From positions 1 through 63,007 of the forward strand of contig SGYO01000010.1 in assembly GCA_004321745.1 (NCBI GenBank): a stretch of DNA of 63,007 nt. Direction: 5' to 3'. This document shows positions 44,588-53,880 of this stretch, in pieces. Positions within the stretch are counted from its first letter, which is position 1; each line of letters opens with the position of its first letter. The notes below the pieces were generated by a model. That model did not search any database and was not told the DNA's origin. It saw only the letters and a list, made by a program, of their open reading frames with translations. The DNA comes from a bacterium (GTDB taxonomy: Bacteria > Fidelibacterota > Marinisomatia > Marinisomatales > UBA1611). The position numbers were made by a program, and so were the translations under genes.

Positions 44588-44639
44588 TAATGAAAAAATA
44601 TCTATTCATCGTTTTATTGATTGGGGTTTGTTTTGGGCA
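44588..44639 (+). repeat. Orphan copy of the leader repeat
   Basis: TAATG plus 50 bases of leader, nearly identical to that of the genes at 47225 and 53831, but followed by promoter copy 2 instead of a cargo domain. Confidence 0.85.
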
Positions 44640-44661
44640 GGCGATACCTAATGATTTATAA
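44590..44661 (+). pseudogene. Orphan signal-peptide ORF (23 residues)
   Basis: ATG at 44590 reads the complete leader MKKYLFIVLLIGVCFGQ, then AIPNDL and stop at 44659-44661. The last codons come from the 5' edge of the duplicated promoter region (44644 on). This looks like a leader whose cargo was lost or replaced by insertion of a promoter-plus-gene block. Confidence 0.75.
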
Positions 44662-44786
44662 ATGGGTATGGCATATATGTTATTTCTCAGATATTATTTA
44701 CACTGTGTTAGGTAAAAAATATTGTATTTTTATTATCTAAATAAGAACAAAATCTGACTCTAAACTTTTTTAATTCAAGAAATACT
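44644..44786 (+). promoter_or_regulatory. Duplicated promoter/5'-leader region, copy 2
   Basis: Aligns end to end with 39959-40101. TTTACA (44697-44702), 17-base spacer, TATTGT (44720-44725). The inverted repeat is TACCTA/TGGGTA (44645-44650 and 44663-44668), with a G-U in place of a G-C pair. Drives the propeller paralogue at 44787. Confidence 0.6.
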
Positions 44787-47225
44787 ATGCTCCCCAAAAA
44801 ATTAAATACTCTTATTCATTTACTTTTCATAATGAGCCAATTTTGCATTGCATCAGGAACCTTTTACACAAATTCTTTTGCGGGTAACTCTTTTCAAAAT
44901 GGATCAATTCATAAAGTAGATTTAAATGATAACAGCTTTGTTAAAATATTAGATAATGCCATTTTGCACGATGTCAAGGAAGATCAATCTACTATGATTT
45001 TTTCTAATGTAAGTAGCCAATATGGATATAATAGCGAAATGGAATCTAATTTTATTATTAAGAATTTTTATAATTATGATACACTTAGCATTTCTGGTTA
45101 TGATGCAAAATTCAATTTTGATGGCACTAAAATAATATTCACTTCCTCTTTTACTGATGAAATTTTTGAATCTGAAAATTTTAGTTCTCTTGATATTTAT
45201 TCAGCTTTTGATAGTACAATAACAGAGTTATCCGACTCTGTTTTATTTGGTTACTACTTACTGAGTGCTGATAAAAACAAAGTTTTATGGACTGAAAAGA
45301 ACAATTTAATGGATAGTCTAAATATTCATATTTATGATATAAATTTAGACCAAACAGATATATTAGATGCAAAACTGCCTTATGAAACATATGGAGGTTC
45401 ACTTCTAAATAACCTTTTTTGGGGTAAAAATAATATTCTCTTTGCCTCCCTCTCTGATACAAACAATACTAAAAGATTATATAGTTTAGATCTGAATCAA
45501 AATGCTTTATCTTTTAGTGAGTTATCATCCTTTGATACCACGGGATTATACATGATACTAAACACGCAAGATTTTAATCATGGTAAATTTTTGTTTTCTC
45601 GTATGATCCCACCAGATAATCCAACTGGAATGTATCATCTTGAAATTTGGACTCATGATATTTACAATGGCACTTCAGATTATCTATTTAATTTTAGTAA
45701 CGGTCAAATTCCGCTAAACTATTTCTGGACTTTTGATACATCTAATATTTATTTAGGCTCAGCTTTAATGTGGGGTATGGCTGGAAATGGACCTTTTTAT
45801 CATTATGATTTATCATTAGATAGTAGTACATCATTATCAGAGACATACCGCTACCCATTAAATTATTTCCTGAATGGTGACCTTATTTATTTTGATAATA
45901 ATATTAACACAGCTCCACTAAGTATTGAATTATTGCTTCCATCTTACAACGAAACTATTGAGCTATATCAAAATAGTATCAATGATAGTACAACTTTTTC
46001 TTGGTCGATGAGTCAAGACTTAGAAGGTGATAGTTTAATGTATACATTTCATTTTTGGGATCGAGATAGGTCTGGCTTTTGGCTACAACCACCAATTAAG
46101 ATTTATAGTCTAAATTCTTTAAATACAAGTATTACATTATCAAACGAATTCATCTACAACATTTTTATGGAGGCTTTAGATGATACTGTATCATATTTTA
46201 GATGGTCAGTAGATGTTACTGATGGTCTTCACGTTTTGAGCAGTGATTACGATAGTGCATATCCGATTAGTTATAAGTACACACCAACAATTAATCTAAT
46301 TGAAGACCAAGAAATTGAAGAAGATACAGACCCTTGGTTTTTTGTTACAGGTACATTCTATGGTTTAATCAGTGATTATACTCTATATGCTTATAGCGAT
46401 ACTGATGACTTTTATGTCATTGATGAGCCATCTGTTTTTGGAGGCGGGTGGAGATTTGAACTAATTCCTAACCAGAACTGGTTTGGAGAAGCAACTGTTA
46501 CACTCATTTTGGCTGAAAATGAAAGCGGACTTGCTGATACAACATCATTTCAAGTAACTGTGCTCCCTGTAAATGATTCACCTGAGCCATTCTCACTTAT
46601 TTATCCAATGGTTACAGATACAATTTTAATTAATACAGATACTGATGAGACGGTACCATTCACATGGGGTAGAAGCATGGATGTAGATAGTGAGGTGATA
46701 TATAAATTAACAATTACATTAGATCATTTTGGTACTTCTTACACGAGTGAATATGAAAATATTGCTGATACATTATTTGGAGTATCTGCATATGAATATG
46801 CAACTTTAATGACGAATCTGAATTTGCCTCGATGGAACATGGAATATATTATTGAAGCATCAGATGAGGAGTTTACTATTTTATCCGAAGCAGGAGAGTT
46901 TGTTTTTGATAATACATCGTTATCTATTGAAAATGGTATTTTGCCAAAGGAGTTTGCCTTATACCAAAACTACCCTAACCCATTCAATCCTATCACATCT
47001 CTACGATATGACTTACCAAATGATGGATTAGTAAATATTACTATCTATGACATGATGGGAAGGGTAGTTAAAACGCTTGTAAATGGCTCTCAAACCGCAG
47101 GATTTAAGTCAGTTCAATGGAATGCCAGCAATAATAGAAATGAGCCTGTATCAGCAGGATTATATCTATATACGATACAAGCAGAGGAGTTTAGACAAAC
47201 AAAGAAGATGGTGCTGTTGAAATAA
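44787..47225 (+). CDS. T9SS cargo with propeller plus cadherin/FnIII-like domains
   Basis: An 812-residue paralogue of the 40102 protein: same start (MLPKKLNTLIHLLF versus MHPKKLFISIYLLF), same block DNAILHDVKEDQST, same propeller part. It carries about 200 extra residues between the propeller/FnIII-like part and the tail: a cadherin-like unit (EDTDPWFFVTGTFYG, IPNQNWFGEATVTLILAENE) and an FnIII-like unit (PFSLIYPMVTDTIL, VPFTWGRSMDVDSE). Related units occur in the 49423 protein, so domains have been shuffled within the array. It ends in a T9SS tail (from 46965). Stop overlaps the next start. Confidence 0.8.
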   Translation: MLPKKLNTLIHLLFIMSQFCIASGTFYTNSFAGNSFQNGSIHKVDLNDNSFVKILDNAILHDVKEDQSTMIFSNVSSQYGYNSEMESNFIIKNFYNYDTLSISGYDAKFNFDGTKIIFTSSFTDEIFESENFSSLDIYSAFDSTITELSDSVLFGYYLLSADKNKVLWTEKNNLMDSLNIHIYDINLDQTDILDAKLPYETYGGSLLNNLFWGKNNILFASLSDTNNTKRLYSLDLNQNALSFSELSSFDTTGLYMILNTQDFNHGKFLFSRMIPPDNPTGMYHLEIWTHDIYNGTSDYLFNFSNGQIPLNYFWTFDTSNIYLGSALMWGMAGNGPFYHYDLSLDSSTSLSETYRYPLNYFLNGDLIYFDNNINTAPLSIELLLPSYNETIELYQNSINDSTTFSWSMSQDLEGDSLMYTFHFWDRDRSGFWLQPPIKIYSLNSLNTSITLSNEFIYNIFMEALDDTVSYFRWSVDVTDGLHVLSSDYDSAYPISYKYTPTINLIEDQEIEEDTDPWFFVTGTFYGLISDYTLYAYSDTDDFYVIDEPSVFGGGWRFELIPNQNWFGEATVTLILAENESGLADTTSFQVTVLPVNDSPEPFSLIYPMVTDTILINTDTDETVPFTWGRSMDVDSEVIYKLTITLDHFGTSYTSEYENIADTLFGVSAYEYATLMTNLNLPRWNMEYIIEASDEEFTILSEAGEFVFDNTSLSIENGILPKEFALYQNYPNPFNPITSLRYDLPNDGLVNITIYDMMGRVVKTLVNGSQTAGFKSVQWNASNNRNEPVSAGLYLYTIQAEEFRQTKKMVLLK

Positions 47226-47274
47226 TGAAAAAATATCTTTTCATCGTTTTATTGGCTGGGGTTTGTTTTGGGCA
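46965..47274 (+). repeat. Tail+leader module, copy 3
   Basis: T9SS tail code, TAATG overlap and 50 bases of leader. Very close to copies 1 and 4 by eye. Confidence 0.85.
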
Positions 47275-49423
47275 AGACTGTACAGCAAACGACGGAACAG
47301 CAGGAGTTGAATTATGGGAAGAATGTTATTCGATTGAAAATACGGAAACTATCAGTCGTCCTTGCATAATGTGTGGAGGACAAGAACTTAAAGGTCCAAT
47401 CCCGCATGAAATTGGATTATTGACGAACTTAACTTACTTGAATCTCTTTTATAATGAGATATCCGGCCCAATTCCTGCAGAAATAGGAAACTTAGTGAAT
47501 TTAACTTATCTAAACCTTGGTTATAATGAACTTTCAGGCTCAATTCCTTCAGAAATAGGTAACCTGGTTAATCTTAATTATTTAGATCTTGGGAACAACC
47601 ATTTTTCAGGCACTATTCCTTCAGAAATAGGAAACTTAGTTAATTTGGAAAATCTTGAGTTAGTAAAAAATCAACTTTATGGATTAATTCCGGAAGATAT
47701 TTGCAATTTAGCAGATTCGGTTTTTACCTTAAGCTCTCCCCACTTATCTTTAAGAAGTAATTATTTTTGTCCGCCATATCCTGCTTGTATTGAGGACTCT
47801 TTAATACAGGAATCTGAATACTGTGATAATGGTGAAGAATGTATAGCTGAAGATGGGACAGATGGTCTTATTCTTTGGGATAGCTGTTATTCTAAAATAA
47901 ATACTTCCTCTATTAGTATAACAGGAAATAATGGAAATGATCTTGGTGGTCTTTATGGGCCAATTCCTCCTGAGATAGGTTCTTTTTTAAATCTCGAAAC
48001 ATTAAATTTATCTATTAATAACTTATCAAGCTCTATACCAAATGAAATATCAAATCTGATAAATTTAAAAACGTTAAATCTTCACTATAATAAATTGTCT
48101 GGAAATCTGCCATTAGAAATTTGTGATCTACCAGAATTAGAGAGGTTGTATTTAAACTACAATAAAATAAGTGGTAATATACCAAATCAGATTGGGAATT
48201 TATCCAATTTGATAGAATTTCACATTCATCAAAATTTTATTTCTGGTTCGATTCCTTCTGAAATTGGAAATCTTGAAAATTTAGAATCATTATTTCTTGC
48301 CGACAACAGCCTTAGCGGTGAAATACCAATTGAATTATTTAATTTACAAAATCTCAAATATTTAAATATACGTAGAGTGCCTTATGGCATGTCTCCCATC
48401 GATGGAAACAATAGATTTTCCCAATCATTTGTTTTTTCAAATATTGTAAACCTTATGAGTATTGAAACTTTTATTGCTCCTGATTGTGGTCTAATGGGAA
48501 CTATACCATCCGAAATCGGCAATCTTCAAAACCTTCAAAAACTAAATATTCAGGATAATCAGTTAACAGGAATTGTGCCAGAAAGTATTTGTGATTTGAA
48601 TATTGATTTTAATGCAACTGGTTTTTGGGATCGTGATTTTAATCTCCGTGGAAATAATTTATGCATGCCATATCCTTCTTGCATTGTTGGAAATGGAGGT
48701 ATGAGCTATCAAGACACTTCAAATTGTAATATTGATTTAAATTGGAATTTTAGTTTAAGCGAGCAAATAGTTACAATAAATGGTGATGATCAAATTTGGA
48801 ATCCAGGTGAAAATATTTCAATTGAGTTAGATTTATGTAATAATTCTGATATGGCACATATGTATTATCCAGGGATCGTACTCAAAGCAGATTCCCAAAT
48901 TGTAAGTATAGATAATGAATATTTTTGGTTTTATGGTATAGATTCAAATTCTTGCAATACTGCCACATTTAATGTTTTGGCAGATTCTTCAATTAGTTTT
49001 AATACATTTATTAACTTTAAAGCTTATGCCAATGCTTTGAACTGCGAAAATCAATCTGAGTATTGCATAGATAGTGATACAGTTGCCTTTTCTATACCAA
49101 TAATGTTTGAAACAGTATATGCCCATGAGCCAATTCAAATTCCAAATGAATTTGCACTTTACCAAAACTATCCTAATCCATTCAATCCTATTACATCTCT
49201 ACGATATGACCTGCCACAAGACGGATTAGTAAATATCACTATCTATGATATGATGGGAAGGATAGTTAAAACACTTGTAAATGGCTCTCAAACTGCAGGA
49301 TTTAAGTCAGTTCAATGGAATGCCACCAATGATAGAAATGAGCCTGTATCAGCAGGATTATACCTTTATACAATCCAAACAGGAGAATTTAGGCAGACAA
49401 AAAAAATGGTGTTGTTGAAGTAA
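47225..49423 (+). CDS. T9SS cargo with plant-type leucine-rich repeats
   Basis: A 732-residue secreted protein. Shared leader MKKYLFIVLLAGVCFGQ, then two blocks of LRRs of the plant-specific class (consensus LxxLxxLxLxxNxLSGxIPxEIGNL), residues ~50-165 and ~235-440. Cys-containing caps flank both blocks (CxxDGTxGxxLWxxCY at ~18 and ~205). A non-LRR beta-rich domain (~490-640, IWNPGENISIELDLCNN) precedes the T9SS tail (from 49163). LRRs of this type mediate protein or glycan binding. Surface exposure is inferred from the tail. Confidence 0.88.
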   Translation: MKKYLFIVLLAGVCFGQDCTANDGTAGVELWEECYSIENTETISRPCIMCGGQELKGPIPHEIGLLTNLTYLNLFYNEISGPIPAEIGNLVNLTYLNLGYNELSGSIPSEIGNLVNLNYLDLGNNHFSGTIPSEIGNLVNLENLELVKNQLYGLIPEDICNLADSVFTLSSPHLSLRSNYFCPPYPACIEDSLIQESEYCDNGEECIAEDGTDGLILWDSCYSKINTSSISITGNNGNDLGGLYGPIPPEIGSFLNLETLNLSINNLSSSIPNEISNLINLKTLNLHYNKLSGNLPLEICDLPELERLYLNYNKISGNIPNQIGNLSNLIEFHIHQNFISGSIPSEIGNLENLESLFLADNSLSGEIPIELFNLQNLKYLNIRRVPYGMSPIDGNNRFSQSFVFSNIVNLMSIETFIAPDCGLMGTIPSEIGNLQNLQKLNIQDNQLTGIVPESICDLNIDFNATGFWDRDFNLRGNNLCMPYPSCIVGNGGMSYQDTSNCNIDLNWNFSLSEQIVTINGDDQIWNPGENISIELDLCNNSDMAHMYYPGIVLKADSQIVSIDNEYFWFYGIDSNSCNTATFNVLADSSISFNTFINFKAYANALNCENQSEYCIDSDTVAFSIPIMFETVYAHEPIQIPNEFALYQNYPNPFNPITSLRYDLPQDGLVNITIYDMMGRIVKTLVNGSQTAGFKSVQWNATNDRNEPVSAGLYLYTIQTGEFRQTKKMVLLK

Positions 49424-49456
49424 TGAAAAAATATCTGTTCACTGTTTTATTGGTTG
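49163..49456 (+). repeat. Tail+leader module, copy 4
   Basis: T9SS tail, TAATG overlap, first 34 bases of the shared leader; the leader diverges after LLV (AIIYPNDG). Confidence 0.82.
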
Positions 49457-52008
49457 CAATTATTTATCCAAATGATGGCCGAAATGTTATGACTATTGAT
49501 GGCAACACTAATAATGAGCAGGATAGAAATATTATTTCGTTCCACCCTTTAAGCGGAATGCCAAGGATCTTGAACGTTTCAAGAGAGCCGTCGAACTTTC
49601 ATGGTAAATGGAAGTTAACAAAAGCTTATGGGCCAGAATACCTCTATGCCTCATCTCATATCAGTCAAACAATTACCAGTCCTGGACAATATAATGGATA
49701 TCATTCTTCAGATAATTCCATAATTTTAAATTTTGATGATAATCTAATTGAACTAAACTATTCCTTTATAGATAGTGGTACTGTTACATTTGGTTTTTGG
49801 AACAATAGAGATACCCTAAGCTCAGTTTTATTTTCAAACACAAAAATTTCTATGTGGGATTCATACGTTAGTTTTTATGCAAATACGCCAAATTTTTCTA
49901 TGGACTCACCATTTAATTTAGTTGGGATGTTCTATGATGGTCCTGTATATCCGAGATATTTATACTCATATAGCTGGGGTCCAGGTTCGTTCAACCAACA
50001 GGAGACGTTTACAATCTGGCATAGCTCCGATTCATTATCTCATTACTATGGCATAAATGCACTGTCTGAGAATAATATGGTAAATAGCACTAACATTAAC
50101 TTTAAAAATAAAATTGTTTCTTTGGATTCATTAGCCTTGAAGTTTATGACTGTAAGTACTAATCAACCCCCTTTAACCACTCAAGATACAATAAATTTTA
50201 TATTTGATGGTTCGTTAAGTTTTGATTCAATTGAAGTTCCAATTGACAGCACTGTAAAAGCATTGAACTATTATGGAATTTTTAATCAAAATTTTCAAAA
50301 CTTATATCCAATTCAAGTAATTGGCAATGATATGGAAATAATTTATCAATTTGATGAAGATTTTTCAGGTTATGAAATAAGATCTAGATTGCTTGGTGGT
50401 GCAGGTAATGATATGATTTTCGATACTACCAATTTTAATTGGGAGCTAGAACAAGACTCAATTAGATTACTTTTTGAAGAACAAACCACTTTACGTTTAT
50501 CATATGGTATTAGCTCTGATACGTTAATCATCAATGGTAAAAATATCATATGTGGACAGGATACCTGCTATTTTTCGTTGAATAATAATTCCTTTGGAAG
50601 TCCAGCAACCTTTCTTTTTGACACCTATAAAGATCTCCTTAGCCATTCAATTGAATTATCGGATATAAATGTTATACACAATAAATATGCATTGTCGATG
50701 ATAAATATAAATGAACATGCTAATCTACTTATAGATGAATCCTACCAAAATTTAGATATTACCACTTATTCTGTTGGTATGACGTCGCATCAGTTTAATT
50801 TTCTAAATATTGGTACCGATACTTTATTTTGCTCAATATCATCTCCTTCTTCGCCTTGGATAGTACTACCGGACTCTGTAGTTGCTACGCCTCCAGGCCA
50901 TTTTCAAGAAATAAATTTTAGCATAAATGGTTCTATGTTAAATGATTTCGAGCAATATAATACACAAATCTTTATTCATTCTAATGATTATGATGATTCT
51001 ATGTCAGTAGTGCATGTAGATGTTTTCGTAAATGACCCCGATTTATACACAGTAGGATTAGAAAATAATAACTTTAATATATTGGAAGATGATACACTAC
51101 AGGTTGAATTCTATGTAGTTGGACCCGAGACTAACACCACCTTTTCTGTATTCTCTGAATCAGAAAATATATCAGGTTTTGTTGTTGTTGATGATGAATA
51201 TATTCCAAATACAATTCAAAATTATTCCATTAAAGCAAAATTATTTGTGATACCTGCACCAAATTGGTATGGTCAAGCAAATGTTTATGTCCTTGCGGAG
51301 AATGAGTATGATTATAGTCATGTTGATTCAATTACAATTGACGTTGAAAATGTTTTTGATGTAATAATAGAACCTGAAATGATATATCCTCCTGATGGAG
51401 AATCAATAGTATTTGATTCGTCTCAAGATTCTATCCAGTTTATCTGGATAGGTGCAGATTATCCAGAGTTTGAAGTTGGTCCTGATTTTGAATATAGATT
51501 AAGAATAGTTCAATTGAACGAACTCAGTGTCACTACCTATAATTATTATGATTTAATAGATACCACTTTTGTGTTCTATCCAGACTCTTTATCATTTACA
51601 AGTTCAAATACAAATTATGTATGGACATTGTATACGTACCAGCAAGGTCTGATAACTGTTCTAGATGGACAAAGTGGTCTTTTTTCTATCATTAATTCTT
51701 TTGTCAGTATCCAAAATGGCGATACTCCACATCTGTATAATCTATATCAAGCTTACCCCAATCCATTCAATCCTATTACATCTCTACGATATGACCTACC
51801 AAATGATGTATTAGTTAATATAACTATATACGATATGATGGGAAGAGTAGTTAAAACGCTTGTAAATGGCTCACAAACTGCAGGATATAAGTCTATTCAG
51901 TGGAATGCCACTAATGATAGAAATGAGCCTGTATCAGCAGGATTATATCTATATACCATCCAAGCAGGAGAGTTCAGACAAACAAAGAAGATGGTGCTAT
52001 TGAAGTAA
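49423..52008 (+). CDS. T9SS cargo with Ig/cadherin-like domains
   Basis: An 861-residue secreted protein; frame stop is TAA at 52008-52010 region overlapping the next ATG. Leader MKKYLFTVLLVAI. The N-terminal ~60-150 (FHGKWKLTKAYGPEYLY) resembles lipocalin-type small domains; two similar beta-rich units follow. Residues ~450-540 resemble a choice-of-anchor/ASPM-type Ig domain (HQFNFLNIGTDTLFCSISSPSSPW). Then cadherin-like (NNFNILEDDTLQVEFYVVG, IPAPNWYGQANVYVLAENEY) and FnIII-like (MIYPPDGESIVF, IQFIWIGAD) units related to those of the 44787 protein, and the T9SS tail from 51748. No enzyme motif seen. Confidence 0.78.
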   Translation: MKKYLFTVLLVAIIYPNDGRNVMTIDGNTNNEQDRNIISFHPLSGMPRILNVSREPSNFHGKWKLTKAYGPEYLYASSHISQTITSPGQYNGYHSSDNSIILNFDDNLIELNYSFIDSGTVTFGFWNNRDTLSSVLFSNTKISMWDSYVSFYANTPNFSMDSPFNLVGMFYDGPVYPRYLYSYSWGPGSFNQQETFTIWHSSDSLSHYYGINALSENNMVNSTNINFKNKIVSLDSLALKFMTVSTNQPPLTTQDTINFIFDGSLSFDSIEVPIDSTVKALNYYGIFNQNFQNLYPIQVIGNDMEIIYQFDEDFSGYEIRSRLLGGAGNDMIFDTTNFNWELEQDSIRLLFEEQTTLRLSYGISSDTLIINGKNIICGQDTCYFSLNNNSFGSPATFLFDTYKDLLSHSIELSDINVIHNKYALSMININEHANLLIDESYQNLDITTYSVGMTSHQFNFLNIGTDTLFCSISSPSSPWIVLPDSVVATPPGHFQEINFSINGSMLNDFEQYNTQIFIHSNDYDDSMSVVHVDVFVNDPDLYTVGLENNNFNILEDDTLQVEFYVVGPETNTTFSVFSESENISGFVVVDDEYIPNTIQNYSIKAKLFVIPAPNWYGQANVYVLAENEYDYSHVDSITIDVENVFDVIIEPEMIYPPDGESIVFDSSQDSIQFIWIGADYPEFEVGPDFEYRLRIVQLNELSVTTYNYYDLIDTTFVFYPDSLSFTSSNTNYVWTLYTYQQGLITVLDGQSGLFSIINSFVSIQNGDTPHLYNLYQAYPNPFNPITSLRYDLPNDVLVNITIYDMMGRVVKTLVNGSQTAGYKSIQWNATNDRNEPVSAGLYLYTIQAGEFRQTKKMVLLK

Positions 52009-52034
52009 TGAAAAAATACATATACATCGTTTTA
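51748..52034 (+). repeat. Tail+leader module, copy 5 (decayed leader)
   Basis: Normal T9SS tail and TAATG, followed by only ~27 leader bases. Confidence 0.8.
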
Positions 52035-52043
52035 AAAAAATAA
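52008..52043 (+). pseudogene. Decayed orphan leader ORF
   Basis: ATG at 52008 overlaps the cargo stop as in the other junctions, but reads only MKKYIYIVLKK before a stop. It looks like a leader that lost its cargo, after which the sequence becomes A/T-only. Confidence 0.6.
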
Positions 52044-52138
52044 AAGTATAATTTAAATTTTTTATTGAGAATCAATCTTTATTATCAATAATATTAAATC
52101 ATTAATTAATTAAAATAAAATTAAATAAAGGAAATATA

Positions 52139-52558
52139 ATGAATTCAAAGATTGTAGAAGAGTTTTTTGGTCATATGTCAAGTGGAAATATTGATGGAGC
52201 TTTATCCTTATTACATGAGGACCATGTAGGTCACGATATGGGTACTGGAGCTGTTATGAAAGGTTTAGAAGAGAACAGAGCAGATATGGAAAATTGGACA
52301 AATACATTTTCAAAAATGAAAGTTGAAGCACTTAATCATATTGAATCAGGAAACACTGTTGTCACTGAATTAAAAATGACGGGAGTGAATACCGGTGATC
52401 TACAGCAGCCTGATGGTTCAAAAATTCCAGCTACTGGAAAATCTGTTGAAATGAATGCATGTCAAGTAGCTGAGTTTGAAAATGGCAAAATGACAAAATC
52501 AACACAGTATTACAACATGATGACTATGATGGCTCAATTAGGATTAATGCCAGAGTAA
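52139..52558 (+). CDS. SnoaL-like/NTF2-fold protein
   Basis: A 139-residue cytoplasmic protein with the SnoaL (NTF2-like) pattern: VEEFFGHMSSGNIDGALSLLHEDHVGHDMG, a middle strand pair (GNTVVTELKMTGVNTGDL) and VEMNACQVAEFENGKMTKSTQYYN. Members are ester cyclases, isomerases or of unknown role. It has no leader and no sorting tail. A GGA site precedes the ATG and a terminator follows. Confidence 0.8.
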   Translation: MNSKIVEEFFGHMSSGNIDGALSLLHEDHVGHDMGTGAVMKGLEENRADMENWTNTFSKMKVEALNHIESGNTVVTELKMTGVNTGDLQQPDGSKIPATGKSVEMNACQVAEFENGKMTKSTQYYNMMTMMAQLGLMPE

Positions 52559-52582
52559 TATCGCTCATACAAAAAAATTAAG

Positions 52583-52605
52583 CCCCACATTCGTGGGGTT
52601 TTTTG
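52583..52605 (+). terminator. Rho-independent terminator after the SnoaL-like gene
   Basis: Stem CCCCAC (52583-52588) and GTGGGG (52593-52598) with a 4-base ATTC loop, then a run of T. Confidence 0.9.
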
Positions 52606-52679
52606 TTTACAGCCTACCACACATTATACAATAATTTTTTGTAGATTTAAACATAGAGTTAAAAAAATAAGAGTGAAGT

Positions 52680-53048
52680 ATGATTAATGATTTAGATATA
52701 ATTCTCAAAAACTTTGACAATCCTGATGAAACAAGAAAATTTGAAAAAGGTAAGTTTGAATTGGTAAAGCTACCTACAATGATGATTGGTAAAGCAGTAT
52801 ATGAGCCAGGCTGGAAGTGGTCAGAAGATGTATCTCCGTTAAGTAGTACAAAATTTTGTGAAGTAGAGCATTTAGGCATGGTACTATCTGGAAGTGCTAC
52901 CGTTGATTTTAAAGATGGGGAAATACATACTGTAAATAAAGGAGATATTTTTTATGTATCTTCAAGGCCTCATGATAGTTGGGTAGTTGGAAAAGAAAAA
53001 TATATATCAATCCATTTTTTAGGTGCTGATAAGTATGCAAGTAAATGA
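52680..53048 (+). CDS. Cupin-domain protein
   Basis: A 122-residue single-domain cupin: VYEPGWKWSEDVSPLS, EVEHLGMVLSGSATVDFKDGE and GDIFYVSSRPHDSWVVG fit the two cupin motifs. The metal-binding His/Glu set is incomplete by eye (E62-VEH and PHDSW His remain). Small cupins can be isomerases, dioxygenases or sensors. Starts in a gap after the terminator, on its own. Confidence 0.78.
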   Translation: MINDLDIILKNFDNPDETRKFEKGKFELVKLPTMMIGKAVYEPGWKWSEDVSPLSSTKFCEVEHLGMVLSGSATVDFKDGEIHTVNKGDIFYVSSRPHDSWVVGKEKYISIHFLGADKYASK

Positions 53049-53139
53049 TTCATATGCTTATTAAAATTTCGGATTTTTCAAAATTATTTGAACCAATAGT
53101 ATTTAATGATACTAAAATTATTTCAACAAGGAAGAATAA

Positions 53140-53787
53140 ATGAAAAAATATCTATTAATTGTTTTATTTACAGCAAATTTATTTTCACAATCTAATCAAA
53201 GAGGTGAAATATTGAGCGAAACTCCATTATATCCACTACCAGAAGATATGACATTTGAAGAATATCAAGATATGAACAGAAGAATGTCTATAGGGGTAGG
53301 TCTTGCTTTTATTCCTATACCAGGAATTGTTCATCGCTATGCTGGTGAAAAAGAATTAGCAAAGAGACTGTCATATGTTTCGATTGGTGGTTTTTTTTCT
53401 TTGATAGGTTCATTATCAGGTAATAAGGAAAAAAAGGAGTGGGGCGACTCAGACTACGAAATCTTAATTATGAATCAAGGTTTAGAAAATGAAACTCGTT
53501 TTGAGAAAATTCCAATAGAAATAATTGGAGATGATTCAATAAAATATAAATTAAATCAAGTTTATAAAAAAGTTACTCATTCTGGAGGATCTCCTTTTTT
53601 AGGAGCTATTGGAATCATGGCAATAGTGGGCTCGTATTACTACGATGTATTTCATGGATTAAAACTCATTCATGATAAAAGAGAAGCAGTAAGATTTAAA
53701 TATGGTAAGCAACTGAAGTTTTCTTTACGACCTTCATATGATTATTATGCAAATGAGGCTAAAATAAATTTGGATTTAAGTTTTTAA
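53140..53787 (+). CDS. Exported protein with shared leader start, unknown function
   Basis: A 215-residue protein. It begins with MKKYLLIVLFTANLFSQ, a diverged copy of the array leader. Two hydrophobic segments follow (IGVGLAFIPIPGIVHRY and LSYVSIGGFFSLIGSL; then FLGAIGIMAIVGSYYYDVFHG), so it may be an inner membrane protein or contain hydrophobic loops. It ends FSLRPSYDYYANEAKINLDLSF, a strand pattern with terminal Phe like the end of an outer membrane protein. No tail. Family not recognised. Confidence 0.65.
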   Translation: MKKYLLIVLFTANLFSQSNQRGEILSETPLYPLPEDMTFEEYQDMNRRMSIGVGLAFIPIPGIVHRYAGEKELAKRLSYVSIGGFFSLIGSLSGNKEKKEWGDSDYEILIMNQGLENETRFEKIPIEIIGDDSIKYKLNQVYKKVTHSGGSPFLGAIGIMAIVGSYYYDVFHGLKLIHDKREAVRFKYGKQLKFSLRPSYDYYANEAKINLDLSF

Positions 53788-53830
53788 TTAAGAAAACATT
53801 TTAATGTAAATAATCATGGAAGTGGAATTG

Positions 53831-53880
53831 ATGAAAAAATATCTATTCATCGTTTTATTGGTTGGGGTTTGTTTTGGGCA
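53831..53880 (+). repeat. Leader repeat copy without upstream tail
   Basis: Fifty bases nearly identical to the leaders at 44590 and 47225, but preceded by unrelated sequence, so here the leader moved without the T9SS tail. Confidence 0.8.

Noticed and set aside
47380-49140. CRISPR or tandem DNA repeat in the LRR gene
   Set aside because: The periodicity is of the coding LRR type (about 72 bases) without conserved spacer architecture.
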